Source of the DNA: Cannabis sativa
Lineage: Eukaryota > Streptophyta > Magnoliopsida > Rosales > Cannabaceae
DNA length: 64,000 nt
Reading direction: 5' to 3'
Assembly: GCF_029168945.1 (NCBI RefSeq)
Contig: NC_083609.1
Location: 310,001 to 374,000, forward strand
Positions 11,600 through 23,319 of the stretch are shown piece after piece (position 1 is the first letter of the stretch; every line of letters begins with the position of its first letter). Both the position numbers and the translations under genes were made by a program. The notes under the pieces were generated by a model that was not told where the DNA came from, did no database searches, and saw only the letters and a list, made by a program, of their open reading frames with translations.

Positions 11600-12512
11600 G
11601 TATAGTATTAGCGGGTCTAATTCTAGTTATGGGATGCTATTAATGTTGGTCATTATTACATATACTAAATAAAATGTTGTATTCCTTTATTTAATTATAA
11701 TGTATATAGTAATTTTATAAGCAAATTATTCTCCATATAGGAATCCTTTTAATATTTATTTTAATACCAAAGTCAAAAATGGAGAATTATCTTATATTCT
11801 CCTTAATTAGCAAATATAGGAAAATATATCAAATTGTGAAAAAAGAAAAAAAAAAGATCTCCTAAAAATGGAGTACCCCAAATTTTTAATTAGTATTGTC
11901 TTGGGTGCAATATTATTATAGGAACTCACTAAATAGATTAATTAAATAATACAAATAAGACTTAAACTATTTTTTTGTATTCAAAATTGTATTGAGAATC
12001 TTATATTTAACATTTTAAAAAATACAAAATTTATTATTTTGTCATTAAAAAAAAAATCCAATCAAATAAATACATGATCCAAAATATGTCACCATATAAG
12101 TGCATATGTGTGATATTGTACCAAAAGTATTGCCTACTAACTTTAAAGTACTAAATTACAATATTATATATCTATAAAGTCTCGAATAATTATAAAACGA
12201 GAATAGCACTTAATTTGCTCGAGTGGTATTTGTATTTATATTATATAAGTGCAATTTTTAATTATACCTCTCATATGATATTAGCAAGAAATGCTCTTCT
12301 AAATTGTACAAATACAACTTCTACATTTCTCTCTCGCATACCTACAAACCCAAACCAGGGTATACGTACCACTACTATAGTAGTTACAAACCACCACTTT
12401 ATTCTTCCTTACCAAAAAAAAAAAAAACTAAAAATTAAAAGAAAACACTAAAAAGTTTACATTACATACTTAATTAAGGATACATTACTTCATTAAACCT
12501 TAATTAATTAGT
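11600..12512. other. Spacer between the P450 pseudogene and edestin B, no gene seen
   Basis: AT-rich, including the 3' UTR of edestin B at its right end. The ORF at 12215-12451 has no recognisable features. Confidence 0.6.
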
Positions 12513-14179
12513 TTACTCGTATCTGGTCTGTTGGGAAGAAGGGCTAAAGACAGAGATCTCATCCCTACCATACTTCAACCTCCTTGCTTGCTCCCTCGAA
12601 ATTTGGAAAGCATTGGCCAAAACATCGTCAGGCATAGCCCTCATGGCCGACACCTTACCAGCAAGAGGGTTTCTCATGGCGTTGTCGTTAGTCTTAACGG
12701 CGATCCACTCGAACCCTTGGGCGCTGGCTTTCTTAACCACGGCGAAGTTTTGTGGCACCACGAAGATCTGTCCCTCCCTAAGCTCGCCGTCAAAGACGTT
12801 ACGGCCGTTATCGTCGACAACTTGGAGTCTGGCGCTGCCACGTGTGACGTAGATGACGCTGTGGCTGTCGAGGTTGAAGTGTGGGGCCATCATGCCGTTC
12901 TTGTAGAGGACTCCTCTCTCGGCTGTGAGTTGGAGGAACCGTAGGATTGGGAGGTTGTAGTTGTTGAGAGTGTTTAATCTGCCGCCACGTGGGTTGAAGA
13001 TGTCGGCCTGTGATGGACGGTCGATGTTCTGTCTCAGCCTGAGTGTGCAGAAGGTCTCTTCTAATCCGTTGTCGCGGCTGTAATGGCGTCTCTCCTCTTC
13101 TTGGATTCTAGAAGGTGCTATGATCTGAAGGTCTTCTCCTCTGACTCGGACGATTCTCTCTCTCATGTCGTCTCTGTTTTGGAGTTTGTGAGCCAACTCG
13201 GTGTCCACGTTGAATGACTCGGCTAAGATTCTTGTGTCGAATCCGCTGAAGATGTTTCCGTTGGGAGTTTGTTCGCCTGATTCTCTTCTTAGTTGGCTTC
13301 GGCTTTGGCTTCGGGCACGAACCTGTTGCTGTGTTTTCTGTTCTCGGTGTGGGTTTCCAGCCAGGTGGAATCTCTGCAATTCAGTGTTTATTAAATGCTT
13401 CAAAATTTGTTTGCGTTATCGATGTGGGACTTTATAATACAATTAAAGTGAAAAGTGAATTTACTCTTGAGAATTGGTCGAGTTGGTTGGCTTGGTTACC
13501 AACATCAACGAAGGCAATCAAAACAAGAGGAGAGTCTCCGTTGTTGTAAACCCAATCAGCCACTCCGGCAGGCATTGCAACCATGTCACCTTCTTTGATT
13601 TCACGAACTTTCTGGTGTTGTTCGTCTGATGATGCTCCCTCGGATCTGTATCCTCTGGATGATGGTGATGAAGTTCCTCTCTCGAATGTCTCTGGACAAC
13701 CTGGGATCACAGCTCCATGGATACCTCTACCTGGAATAATCATGTATATATTTATTGATATTAGTAATATAATTATAATATGTATGAAAATATATATATA
13801 TGAATATAATAATTTGAATGATTGGGTTGCCTTGAATGACGTAGAACATCATGGGTGCGTTTAAGAAAGAAGGCAACAAAAGGCCTCTGCGCTGAATGGT
13901 GTGGCGAGCAGTCTCAACACCAGCGCAGTGAAGCTCATCGTCCTCTGTGTTTTGGATGTCCCAATACTCACTCACACCGGCCTCGCATTCCACTCTTCGG
14001 TTGGGTTGGCGGGCGTTGAGGCGTTGGAATTGGCACTGAGATTGCCACCTGTGCTGCTGCCTCTGCTGCCCCCCTCGCTGGCTTCGTTGCGGCATTTGCT
14101 CTATTTGAGCAAAGCAAGCGTGGGAGAGAAGAAGGGAGAAGAGGGTGAAACATAGCAACGAAGTAGAAGACCTTGCCAT
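12513..14179 (-). CDS. 11S seed storage globulin (edestin, type-2-like), copy B
   Basis: Second edestin gene, facing copy A tail to tail. Exons 14179-13831, 13730-13465 and 13373-12513; exon lengths (349, 266, 861) match copy A exactly and the 491-residue protein is identical, including signal peptide, cysteines and the Asn-Gly processing site. By eye the coding DNA differs at about nine positions, all synonymous, none of them in exon 1. The two short introns differ by about a dozen substitutions plus small length changes. The GC donor of intron 1 is kept. Promoter similarity continues upstream, but the sequence right after the stop codon does not resemble copy A. Either a recent inverted duplication or an older pair kept alike by conversion would fit. 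Confidence 0.95.
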
Positions 14180-14250
14180 TGCTATTATTAATGCCTTTTA
14201 ATTGATTGATCTTGTTGTGGTGAGATGAGAGACTGTGGTAGTGATGAGTG

Positions 14251-14366
14251 GGGTTTTATAGAATAGGAAATGGGATTTGGGATATTGGACGTGGCGATGC
14301 GTTGATGAGAAGATTGATGACATTTTTGTTGTGTTTTGTGCCTGGTTCTTTTGTAGTATATGCATG
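14251..14366 (-). promoter_or_regulatory. Promoter of edestin copy B (one RY motif, ACGT core, TATA)
   Basis: TATAAAA at 14260-14254, the ACGT core GCCACGTCC near 14296-14288, and one RY motif CATGCA at 14366-14361. The positions matching the other two RY motifs of copy A are changed: CCAGGCAC instead of CCATGCAC near 14342-14335, and TTATGCAAC instead of GCATGCAAC near 14447. Confidence 0.75.
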
Positions 14367-14499
14367 GCCTTAGAGCTCTTTATTGCTTAACACATAATGC
14401 TTTTTGTTGTTGTATGTGTCTATGTTGTTCTGATGAGTGTTGCATAAGTGTATTTATTTGTTAGGATTGTGTTTTTGATGTGTCGAATGTGTATGCGTT

Positions 14500-17400
14500 A
14501 TGATGATGAGTTGCCACTATAAGAATCTAGTTTAAGATCGAATAAAGGGTGATTGATAAATACAGGTAAAAAAAATATTACATAAATTACTCTTTTTGAT
14601 AAAAAAATTTATATATATTTACGTTCTAATTAGTTTTGTTTTCTTTCTTTTTTACGGTATTATATAAACATACAAAGAATTAACAAGAAAAATGCTAGAA
14701 CAAAATAAAACAATATAAAAAATAATATACAAATAACAAAAGATCAACAACAAAATAATAAGATACAAATAACAAAAAATCAACAATAAAATAATAAGAG
14801 TAAAATAAAACTATATCAAAAGGCCATATTTTATATAAATAAAATTTTAAAAATTATTAAAATATTTAAAATTTCGTACACCGTATTTTTATAATTTTGA
14901 GGTTGATATTGTATTTTTTTAAAATAATTCCTAAAATATTGAGAAATTTTGTTGGGGTAAGATGAAAAATACCTCTTTTATTAATCAATTAATTAAATTT
15001 ACCTCTAATTTTATATTTATTTGAAACATACCTCTTTTTATATGTATTGTACCCAAAATACTCTGACATAAGAAAGTCACATGGAGAGTATCTTGAAGTG
15101 ACATGGGCAAAATTAGTACAATATTTAAAAAAAAAGAGGTAAAAATGATAGACTTTAAAAAAGAAGGTAAAAATAAAAAAGGACAATATAAAAAAGGTAT
15201 AGAATGTAATTTCCTCAATTTTGTTTGGGTCCAAAATGTCCATGGTTTGGATGAGGATTGGACTCAACTTGTTGCCAGAGAGGGTAATAGTAGTGGGCTA
15301 GCCAGCCCATTACAATGAGCATGATGAGCACATGTTACCCAATGTTGTTAATCGGCATATACCTATAAACTGTGAGCTTCTGATTTTGATTTGATTATTT
15401 TCAGTCTTGATTCTCAAACAATACAAGTGCATGTGGCTCATCTCAATTTGAAATTCAGTTTTGACACTTTTTACAAGTATTATGTGCCAATACAAAATTT
15501 GTTATTTTTATAATAATTATAGTAAAATGGTAAATTTCTAAATTTACAAAAAGATAACTTTTTGTAAAATTTAGTCTCTTATTTACAATCCTAACCACAT
15601 ACCTAGTCTGCCTACACCCAAAACTAATCTTAAACATATATTAAACAAGAGCAAGAACTATAGATTCGAATTGGCTTATAGAATCGATAGTGTCACCCCG
15701 ATCACTGGATCACGAGTAGGATATAAAAAGAGAATATTCGTAAGAGCAACTCAAATGAAAATGCTTGAGAGGGATTGCTCACTCACCAAGTGGATTCTAA
15801 TTAACTTTTCAATAAAAAATGATCAAAAGAAGTTGTATGATAATTGTAATTAAAAATTAAAAATTAAAAATTATGAATAATTATAAATTTTTATTTTTAT
15901 ATTGTGATCAAAAAATTTGTGGTTGAAGGTATTAGTTACAAAAATAACAATTTATTGTGACAAATTTATTGTGATTAAAATTAAATTAGTAACAATTTGT
16001 ATTTGAATAATATATTTTAGTTATAAGTAACTTTTTATTGTTACTAACAATCACATTTAGTCATAAAAAAATTACGTTGTAGCGAGGAATCATCAATTCT
16101 TGATAAAGTTAATCTCTTTACCCATGAGGACCACAACTAGTTTAATTAAGATATGTATATTGCTAATTAGATAGTCTAACTCTAACACTTGCATCAGCCT
16201 CATAATTAGGATGTACAACTCTTGTAGAACCAATTAAACAAGTTCAAATAAACATCTTGTAATTATTTTTTTTCTAAATTATAAATTGAAAACATGATTC
16301 CTTCACATAATTATGCTTATATATGACATAATAAATTAAACTTGTAATATGCACATGTATTAAAGTCTATAAAATAATTTTGACTGAAAAATTCTCTAAA
16401 ATGAAATAAATAACTACATCTTTTTTTAGAAAATGTATTGTAAATTAAAACACTTGTATTTATTTTTATATATATATTGTTGGTCAAAGTATATCAAATT
16501 AAATAAAATGCATTTATAATTGGGTTTTTCGATCGGCCTACATCTAAAATGGATAAGAACAAGGAGAATAAGATAAGATAGAGTTTTATTAATTATGATC
16601 ACAACTTATTAAATCTGAAATTGATTAATGCTCCCAAATAAACAAGCAAAAGCATTCAATTCAATACCCCACAAATAAAAAAATTTCTGTGATGGGAACT
16701 TGAGGTAGTTGTCGATGAATCGATTAGCCTACATAATTTAATACTCCCAACAATGTTTATTTAACTAAAATTAAAATTAAAACCATGCATGTATCAATTG
16801 ATATGACTAATAAGGTGTCACACACACACGGCGGCTAATGATTTTTATGCAAATAATATACATATTGGATTACCTTACATTTAACCCATGCATTGACTAA
16901 TTTAATTATATATTAAAATTTAAAATATTACACTACTTTATATAATTATATTATATGTAAAACACAACTAATTAAAAAGGTGATGCATTTTTATTAAAAA
17001 AAGAGCATTTTTATTTCACCTTGAAATAATGCATGAGACTTAATCGAAACCATGCATATATGGTTTAGAATGACTTGGAAAGGAAGTGATTCAACAAAAG
17101 CACCATTTTTGCTCTTGTTCTTCTCTCCTTTTACACACTCCCAAGTCCCAACCCAACCAAAGAAAGTTATTACTTTTTTTTTTTTAATTTAGTCATCTTT
17201 ACAACTTGGAAAGCCAACTTCTTTCATTTGCCAACTATTTATCACATTCACATCCCAAAAAAAAAAGTTATTTAAATTATTTGAATGGCTTAGCCATCCA
17301 CCCTAAGAAAAGTATCTTCCTTGTTGTGTTATAATATAAAGCACCTTAATTTAGTTGTTTCATATTTCTAATGTCAAACTAAACTAACTACTATCTAGCT

Positions 17401-18129
17401 AGCTTACTATATATTTATATAAATATATATAAGTTTGTGGGATTTTTAGACACTTAAATTAGAATATTAGGAATTTTATTTTCGGTAGGGTAAATTATTT
17501 GAAATTTTTTTAAAAATTTACATAGATAATATTGTAGTATAACGAATACAATTATGAAAAACACTTTGAAAAAAAAATATTCTAAAATATAATTTCGAGC
17601 ACGAAAATTAATTAAAAAGTTGAAACAGAGATTTTTAATTAGCACTATGCATGCACAAGGTACAAGAAAAGGACATGTTGATTACTAGAGCTATAACAAG
17701 GGAATCAATCACACTCCACCTCAAACCACCACCACCATTCAATAATATATGAGTCTTTTCTATATGATTAATTTCATAAAGACCAAAAATAAATACATTA
17801 TATTATATACATTTGTCAATAATCTCAAACTTAGGAGCCAAGTTTTGGTGGCTCCAGCTAATTAAAGAGGGGCCTCTTAATATAATGCTGCCGAAAGTAA
17901 TGAGTGATTTCCCCCATTGACCACACACACACACAAAAACACCTCATAATTTCAATTTCATTCTACTTTTCTTTTTACAATACCCCAAGTGGCAACAAAC
18001 CAAACCAAATATTCAAACCAATACCAAACCTTCTTCCATACATATATGTTATATTCATATATAAATCACTAGTATACATACATAACAATCTTCAAAAATC
18101 AACCAAAAACAAATTAGTACTCTCTAATT
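14500..18129. other. 3.6 kb intergenic, no gene seen
   Basis: AT-rich throughout. Around 14960-15150 there are inverted copies of a TACCTCTTTT-type motif that may be a decayed foldback element. Around 15940-16085 short ATTGTGA-type repeats end near TTACGTTGTAGCG, perhaps a DNA-transposon relic. None has a readable target duplication. The short ORFs at 15103-15853 look like chance. The 5' flank of the DUF761 gene begins near 17900. Confidence 0.5.
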
Positions 18130-18807
18130 ATGTCTAGGTGGAACATAAGGAGGAAGCTTTCTCCGGCTAAGAGAGCATGGAAAAGCTTCACCAAAAAACT
18201 CCAACCCAACATCATTCACTTCATTAATCTCATCAACAAACACTCTTCCAATATCAAAACTTCATGTCATCACCTCCTTTACATCCTCCACTCCTTTCTC
18301 CCCACCAAATTCCGAACCATCTCCTCCTCGGCCGCCTCCTCTCATCGACGTTTCTATCACAACTACTCTCACCATCATCATAATCAGGCGATCTACAACA
18401 ACTTCTCTGCTATACACATAGACGAGCTTTTTCCTTATTCTGCCTCTGCCACGACCTCTGCCTCGGGTATTAAGAAGAGTAATATTGTTAGTAGAAACAC
18501 TAGTAATAATATTACTATGCATCGTGATGAAGCTGGAACGAGCGGTAATGGTAATAGTAATGAGAATGATAAGGGTAAAAAAGTAGCGGTTGGAGACAAG
18601 GATATAAAGAGAGTTAGTAGTAATAATAATAAACAGAGTATTTATAGCGTAGAAGAGGCGTGGATGGCGGTGGTGGCTGCATCGCCGCAACTAAGAGGAG
18701 TGGATGAGAGAGCAGAGGAATTCATTAGCAATTTCAGGGAAGATATGAAGCTTCAGAAAGAAAAGTCTCTTCTTGAGTTTCAAGAGATGTTGAAACGTAG
18801 TGCTTAA
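18130..18807 (+). CDS. DUF761 (cotton-fibre-protein-like) domain protein, single exon
   Basis: 225 residues in one exon. The N-terminus MSRWNIRRKLSPAKRAWKSF is basic, typical of this family. The middle is low-complexity, with Ser, His and Asn runs at about 70-90 and 120-170. The C-terminal ~35 residues contain VDERAEEFISNFREDMKLQK, the conserved DUF761 core (a single amphipathic helix ending LEFQEMLKRSA). A SVEEAWMAVVAASPQ segment precedes it. Biochemical function is not established; family members are linked to growth and stress phenotypes. The start is the first ATG in frame, with a long AT-rich leader upstream and an overlapping unrelated ORF stopping just inside. Identification of the domain is firm. 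Confidence 0.88.
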   Translation: MSRWNIRRKLSPAKRAWKSFTKKLQPNIIHFINLINKHSSNIKTSCHHLLYILHSFLPTKFRTISSSAASSHRRFYHNYSHHHHNQAIYNNFSAIHIDELFPYSASATTSASGIKKSNIVSRNTSNNITMHRDEAGTSGNGNSNENDKGKKVAVGDKDIKRVSSNNNKQSIYSVEEAWMAVVAASPQLRGVDERAEEFISNFREDMKLQKEKSLLEFQEMLKRSA

Positions 18808-19291
18808 AAACATCTATGGTTTATAGATGATATACATACATATATACATACATATGACATTGATATATTCTAGGAGGTTGAAGAATCTCCAAAAGACCAA
18901 AAAGGGTATGTTTTATTTCAGTTTTTGGTCTGTTTGCTTGGCTTGAATTTTATTAATTAGAGGTATATAGGAATGAAAAAGTTGGAATTGTATAGTGATT
19001 AGTGAGTGTGATGACATTTGTTTCATGTGAGATTTTGTTATTGTGTGTAAGATTTGATTTTCTTTTTTCCTAGTTACTTTATCAGGGAATGATTAATTTG
19101 ATTTGTTTATACGTTTCTCTACAAAAATTGTAACATTATACATGAAATTTAAAAAAAAAAAAAAACAAAGTTTTTATTACCACAAATTTACAGTAACAAT
19201 AATGTATATTAACACATGCCAATAAGGTATGAAAAACCATTGATAAGAATGAGTTCCTTTTTCTGCTAAGACGATATTGGTTGCCAACATA
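18808..19291. other. Short gap between convergent genes
   Basis: Contains the 3' UTR of the DUF761 gene and that of SLU7 on the opposite strand. The two genes converge with less than 500 bp between stop codons. An A-run lies at 19149-19163. Confidence 0.6.
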
Positions 19292-22200
19292 TCAGTGCAG
19301 AAAATCCTTCATGGGATCGTCGTGATGAACCTTCTTCATTCGGTATGCCTCCATTTCCTCTCCAGTAACCTGAAAAAGACAGCCATTGCATGACATATTA
19401 TTAGAAAAAACCGAAGAAGAATACAAACTGTTCAGGGCTTAGCTAATTTGTTCGGGTTGACTGACTACCTCGTCGTTCCAGCTAACATTATACTTGCGTT
19501 TTCTTTCATCTTTCTCTTCCTTCTTTCTTTCATCCTCCTGATCAACATACATAACATAGCACAAGTCAAACATGTAAGAATACAAAAGGGAATAATGAAA
19601 TATCTAAGCTCTTATGACATGAGAATCAATAAGTGAAGAAGGGTTAAGATCAATTTTTCACCTTCTTAAGAGCTTCAGCAAGTTTTTTCTGGTTTAAGAT
19701 CAAGTCATTAGGTACATCACTTCCCCATGTAGCAAGATTTTTCTCATCAGTTGGAGCAGTTGTCTCTGCAATGCATCATATTCAAAAATTGAATCAGAAC
19801 ATGATAAAATGTACTAATAACATTAGTAATAATGACAGAATTACTTACCTTCAGAAGCCGCTTTCCGATCAATGTTGGCTTTCATCAAGTCTGCCACTGC
19901 TTCAGCAGCCTCGATTCCAGCTGAGCCGGTGCAATAGCTGTTCTTTACTGTTTGTTTACAGCATTTATAGCCCCATTGGTGATCTTTCCACCAAGAACCC
20001 CAAACACTGGTGTGGTTATTGATATAAACATCTTCTTCGTATTTGCTTCTGGGAACAAATGCTTCCTTCAAAAGCCAAAAAGATAATGCAAGGGAAGAAA
20101 GAACGCGATAAGTAAAAAACTCGGAATAGTTCTGATGGCCATATTCCCATTTCATGAAATATTACAAAAATGCAAAATGTAAGCAATTAGCACCTCAACA
20201 TGTAGATTTTCTGCATTGAACTTTTACTTTTCAGCAAAGGTACTCAAATCTATACAACTGCAGTAGTTGTAATATATATAGAAAACCATGCTAAGACAAT
20301 CCAAAAAGTACTGTATTTTAATGGTTATAGGTACAAAAATCAGCATCAAGAGCTCAAGCACAATCTTCTCCATGTAATAACTAATTTCTTCCACCTTATT
20401 CATCATCTACAGGAAAGCCATTTGACCACATCTTAGATACACAAAAATCCGCCTTTAAATAAAACCATTTGACCAAATCCCAATCTAAATTTACTTCTCA
20501 TAATGCAACATTGTTAAGAGCATAAATTATTTTAAGGGAGTGTAGACATACCATGCCTTTTACGATTCTTCCTGTCCGATCATATTCTACTTCTTTCTCA
20601 CTTTGTCCCAAGAGAAGCTCCCTCGGAAGTTCTTCTTCGCTTGCAGCATTACCATACTTCTCCATTATGGTGTTTTTCATTTGTGACTTCAACTTCTCCT
20701 TAATGGCCTTATAGTTCTTATACAGAAGTTCAGCTTGAGATGGAGCAGCTTGCATGTGGATATCCTGGCCCTTTTCAAATGCTTCCCATGCATGTAAATT
20801 AAGTTGTTTGAACTCCAACGCTTGTCCACTCGTTCTATACCGGTTATCGCCCTGTGTCAATAGCACAATAACACATCAAAATCATGAATTTTAACAACAT
20901 ATAGAGTATTAATTAAAGTTACACAATCATCTAAAGAATACTCACTCCATAAAACTTCTCATTCGGGTCAGCATCAGGAAGAGGATCCTCTCTCATGGAC
21001 CGTGTTTTAGGATCATAATAAGCAGAATTTACATCGAGATTTAAAAGATATTTAGCGACATCCTCACGAATTCGCAAATTCCTGCGCAGTGGAACAAATG
21101 TATATTAGCTTTCGGAGTAAATCAACTTCATCAACAAATAACGAGGACATGGAATGTGAAAAGCATACCTAACCGTTCCAGTGCTTCCACCACCAGTTGT
21201 ACGTCTACGCTTCTCCACTTTAGCAAAGTCCATTTGTTTGGACTCATCAATTTTCGCCTCATCAACTTTCAGACCATCTTCAAATTCATCATCACTGCTT
21301 GCACCCTCTTCATCTGACTTATTATTTTTCTCCTCCAACTTTTTCAGTTGTTGTTCTTTCAAATATTTCCTCCGGGCTTCATCTCTTGCCTCATATTTCT
21401 CAATAACACGAGCATAGGCTGATGCATCATAACCATTCCATCTGTCACGTTTCCCATCATAATCCAACTCGAACGTCTCAATCTTCTCATCGGGTGCTAT
21501 AGACATGTTAGTCCATTTTGCTCCTTTTATTCGCGGCCTTTCCACACAGAACTTTGCTTCGTGGGTCATAGCCCCGCAACTGTCAAGGAAGTTCACAATC
21601 GAATCAAACTTAAGACATATGATATAACATGACTTGCTCTTCAAGAAATGAGATCAAGTTTGCCAAATCAATGGAAATCAGTACAAATTATGTGCTTGCA
21701 AAAATTCAACTAAAACTCAAAGTCAGTAATGGAGAATCAGCAATAATTCAACTTACTTCTCACAAGCACCTTTTCTGTATTTCTCAGCTTGAAATATCTT
21801 AGCTCCTCTATCATACCAAGACTTAGTATAATTTGGATCCGATTTCCATTTCTTCTGATGTTTTAAAGTCTAAAACAGAAAGAAAGAAACAAAGGAACAA
21901 TTCTGCATAAATGTCCAGTGTCAACATTAGATTCTCAAAAACAATTTAACTTAGCAATCTCAGAAGTCTAAAGCTTTACCGGTCTCTGAGAGTTAATATA
22001 CCAAGGTGCAGATGACATATACTGAGGAATATGAGGATTAATCTCTTTCCCATCTTCATCAACCTCTGCTGGTGCAAGTCCAGCTTTACGAGCTTCCTCC
22101 AATTCAAGTTTCTTCCTATGATCCTCCCTTGATTTGAATGCAACTGAAAAACCAACATCACAATGAGAGCACATAAAAATTATAATAAAATTCTACAACG

Positions 22201-23004
22201 CACTCCCTTTCCTTCAAATGGATCTGTTTTGGTATCTGAAATTATTTTTTGGTTTAAAAAATTTTCATGATTATGCAGCTTATAAAAAAAAAATTAAAAT
22301 TCAAAAAAATTTAACATATTAAAAACAAGATTCAAATAGTATGTTGTACTACTAACTATTTTATTTTATAGGACTGTAAAATGGGCTCTTTAACACTGAT
22401 TTCTATATTGTAAATTATTCTAAATTTTTTAAAACTGATTAAAAAATTTTTAGATTGACCTTTCTTTTAAGGGGTGCATTGTAGAAACAGCAAAACTATA
22501 AAATCATTCAAAACCTATTGGAGAATAAATAACCAACATCTTGAGGGGGATATTGGAGAATATTGTCCGACATGGATTAAATGTGAAAGTATTGAGCCAT
22601 ATATAAAAATATGGGCTACTCCACTCATTGACAATTGGTTTTGAGATGGAACCCCATGATTCTCAACAAAACCCAATCAATTTCTTTGTATTCTCACATT
22701 ACAAATCTGCTAAAGAATGAATATTTTTCCCCACCAAAGGTTAAAAAATGGGGAAAAGAACATAACTTTACAAACAGAACATACCATTCAAACCCAAATC
22801 ACTATGAATCTTCCACACAAGAAAAAGAATAAAAATTGGGCAAATAACAAAACTGTAAGTGCAGAATAACATCACTCAAAACCCAAACAGTTTCCCCCAT
22901 AAATTGAGTTATGACATTGCAAGTCCACTAAAGACAGTTGCCCAGAATGTTGCTTCGTGGGAAATGATGAAAAAGAAAATGTACGTACCTGAAGCAGTAG
23001 CCAT
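19292..23004 (-). CDS. SLU7: Pre-mRNA splicing factor SLU7, 10 exons
   Basis: Second-step splicing factor acting in nuclear spliceosomes, where it helps select the 3' splice site. Exons: 23004-22989, 22143-21980, 21869-21757, 21579-21169, 21081-20946, 20851-20552, 20065-19849, 19765-19662, 19537-19469 and 19369-19292, giving 535 residues. After the start [20 protein letters not shown] come [13 protein letters not shown] and the CCHC zinc knuckle [14 protein letters not shown] near residue 96, split by intron 3. An acidic/charged linker follows, then [40 protein letters not shown] and, near residue 400, [15 protein letters not shown]. The C-terminus is [11 protein letters not shown]. Length matches plant SLU7/SMP proteins. 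The first exon codes only 5 residues before an 845-bp intron holding a MITE. No break seen. Confidence 0.95.
22187..22486. mobile_element. MITE in SLU7 intron 1 (TACAAYGCAC family)
   Basis: Left end AAAATTCTACAACGCAC and right end GTGCATTGTAGAA form inverted termini. The interior matches the element at 47053-47425 closely (for example TCTATATTGTAAATTATTC and the ACTATTTTATTTTATAG core). Exact target duplication not determined. Confidence 0.65.
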
Positions 23005-23221
23005 AATTGAACAAATAATATACGATTCAGAATAGTTGCAGATGATTGTTGGAGACGATGATGATAACTGGGAGTGGGGAAGTGTTTTTTCTTGCGCCAA
23101 AGTTTGAATCTTTGTGTTTGGGCCAACGTAATAATCGAATCTTTGGGATGTTTTTATGTTGCAGAGATGTTGGAAGTGAAGTCTAGTTGAGTCTCGCGCC
23201 TTCTAGATTTTGTCTGCATGT

Positions 23222-23308
23222 AAACGACACGTCGTTTCTTATTGTGTTGATGTGTACGAACGTGATGTCGTTTTTACTTTTTTTTTTTACCCAAATTCCA
23301 TGTCGTTT
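23222..23308. promoter_or_regulatory. Repeated GTCGTTT motifs upstream of SLU7
   Basis: AAACGAC (23222-23228) and GTCGTTT (23231-23237) form an inverted pair with a 2-bp spacer. Two further GTCGTTT copies lie at 23267-23273 and 23302-23308. They sit about 220-300 bp upstream of the SLU7 ATG. Binding factor unknown; a promoter role is inferred only from position and repetition. Confidence 0.35.
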
Positions 23309-23319
23309 GAAAAATAATC

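Noticed and set aside
15900..16090. CACTA-type transposon end (GTTGTAGCG)
   Set aside because: Does not match the CACTA terminus well, and neither a partner end nor a target duplication was found.
18262..18690. 142-residue antisense ORF over the DUF761 gene
   Set aside because: Low-complexity shadow of Ser/His/Asn-coding repeats; the sense strand has the real domain.
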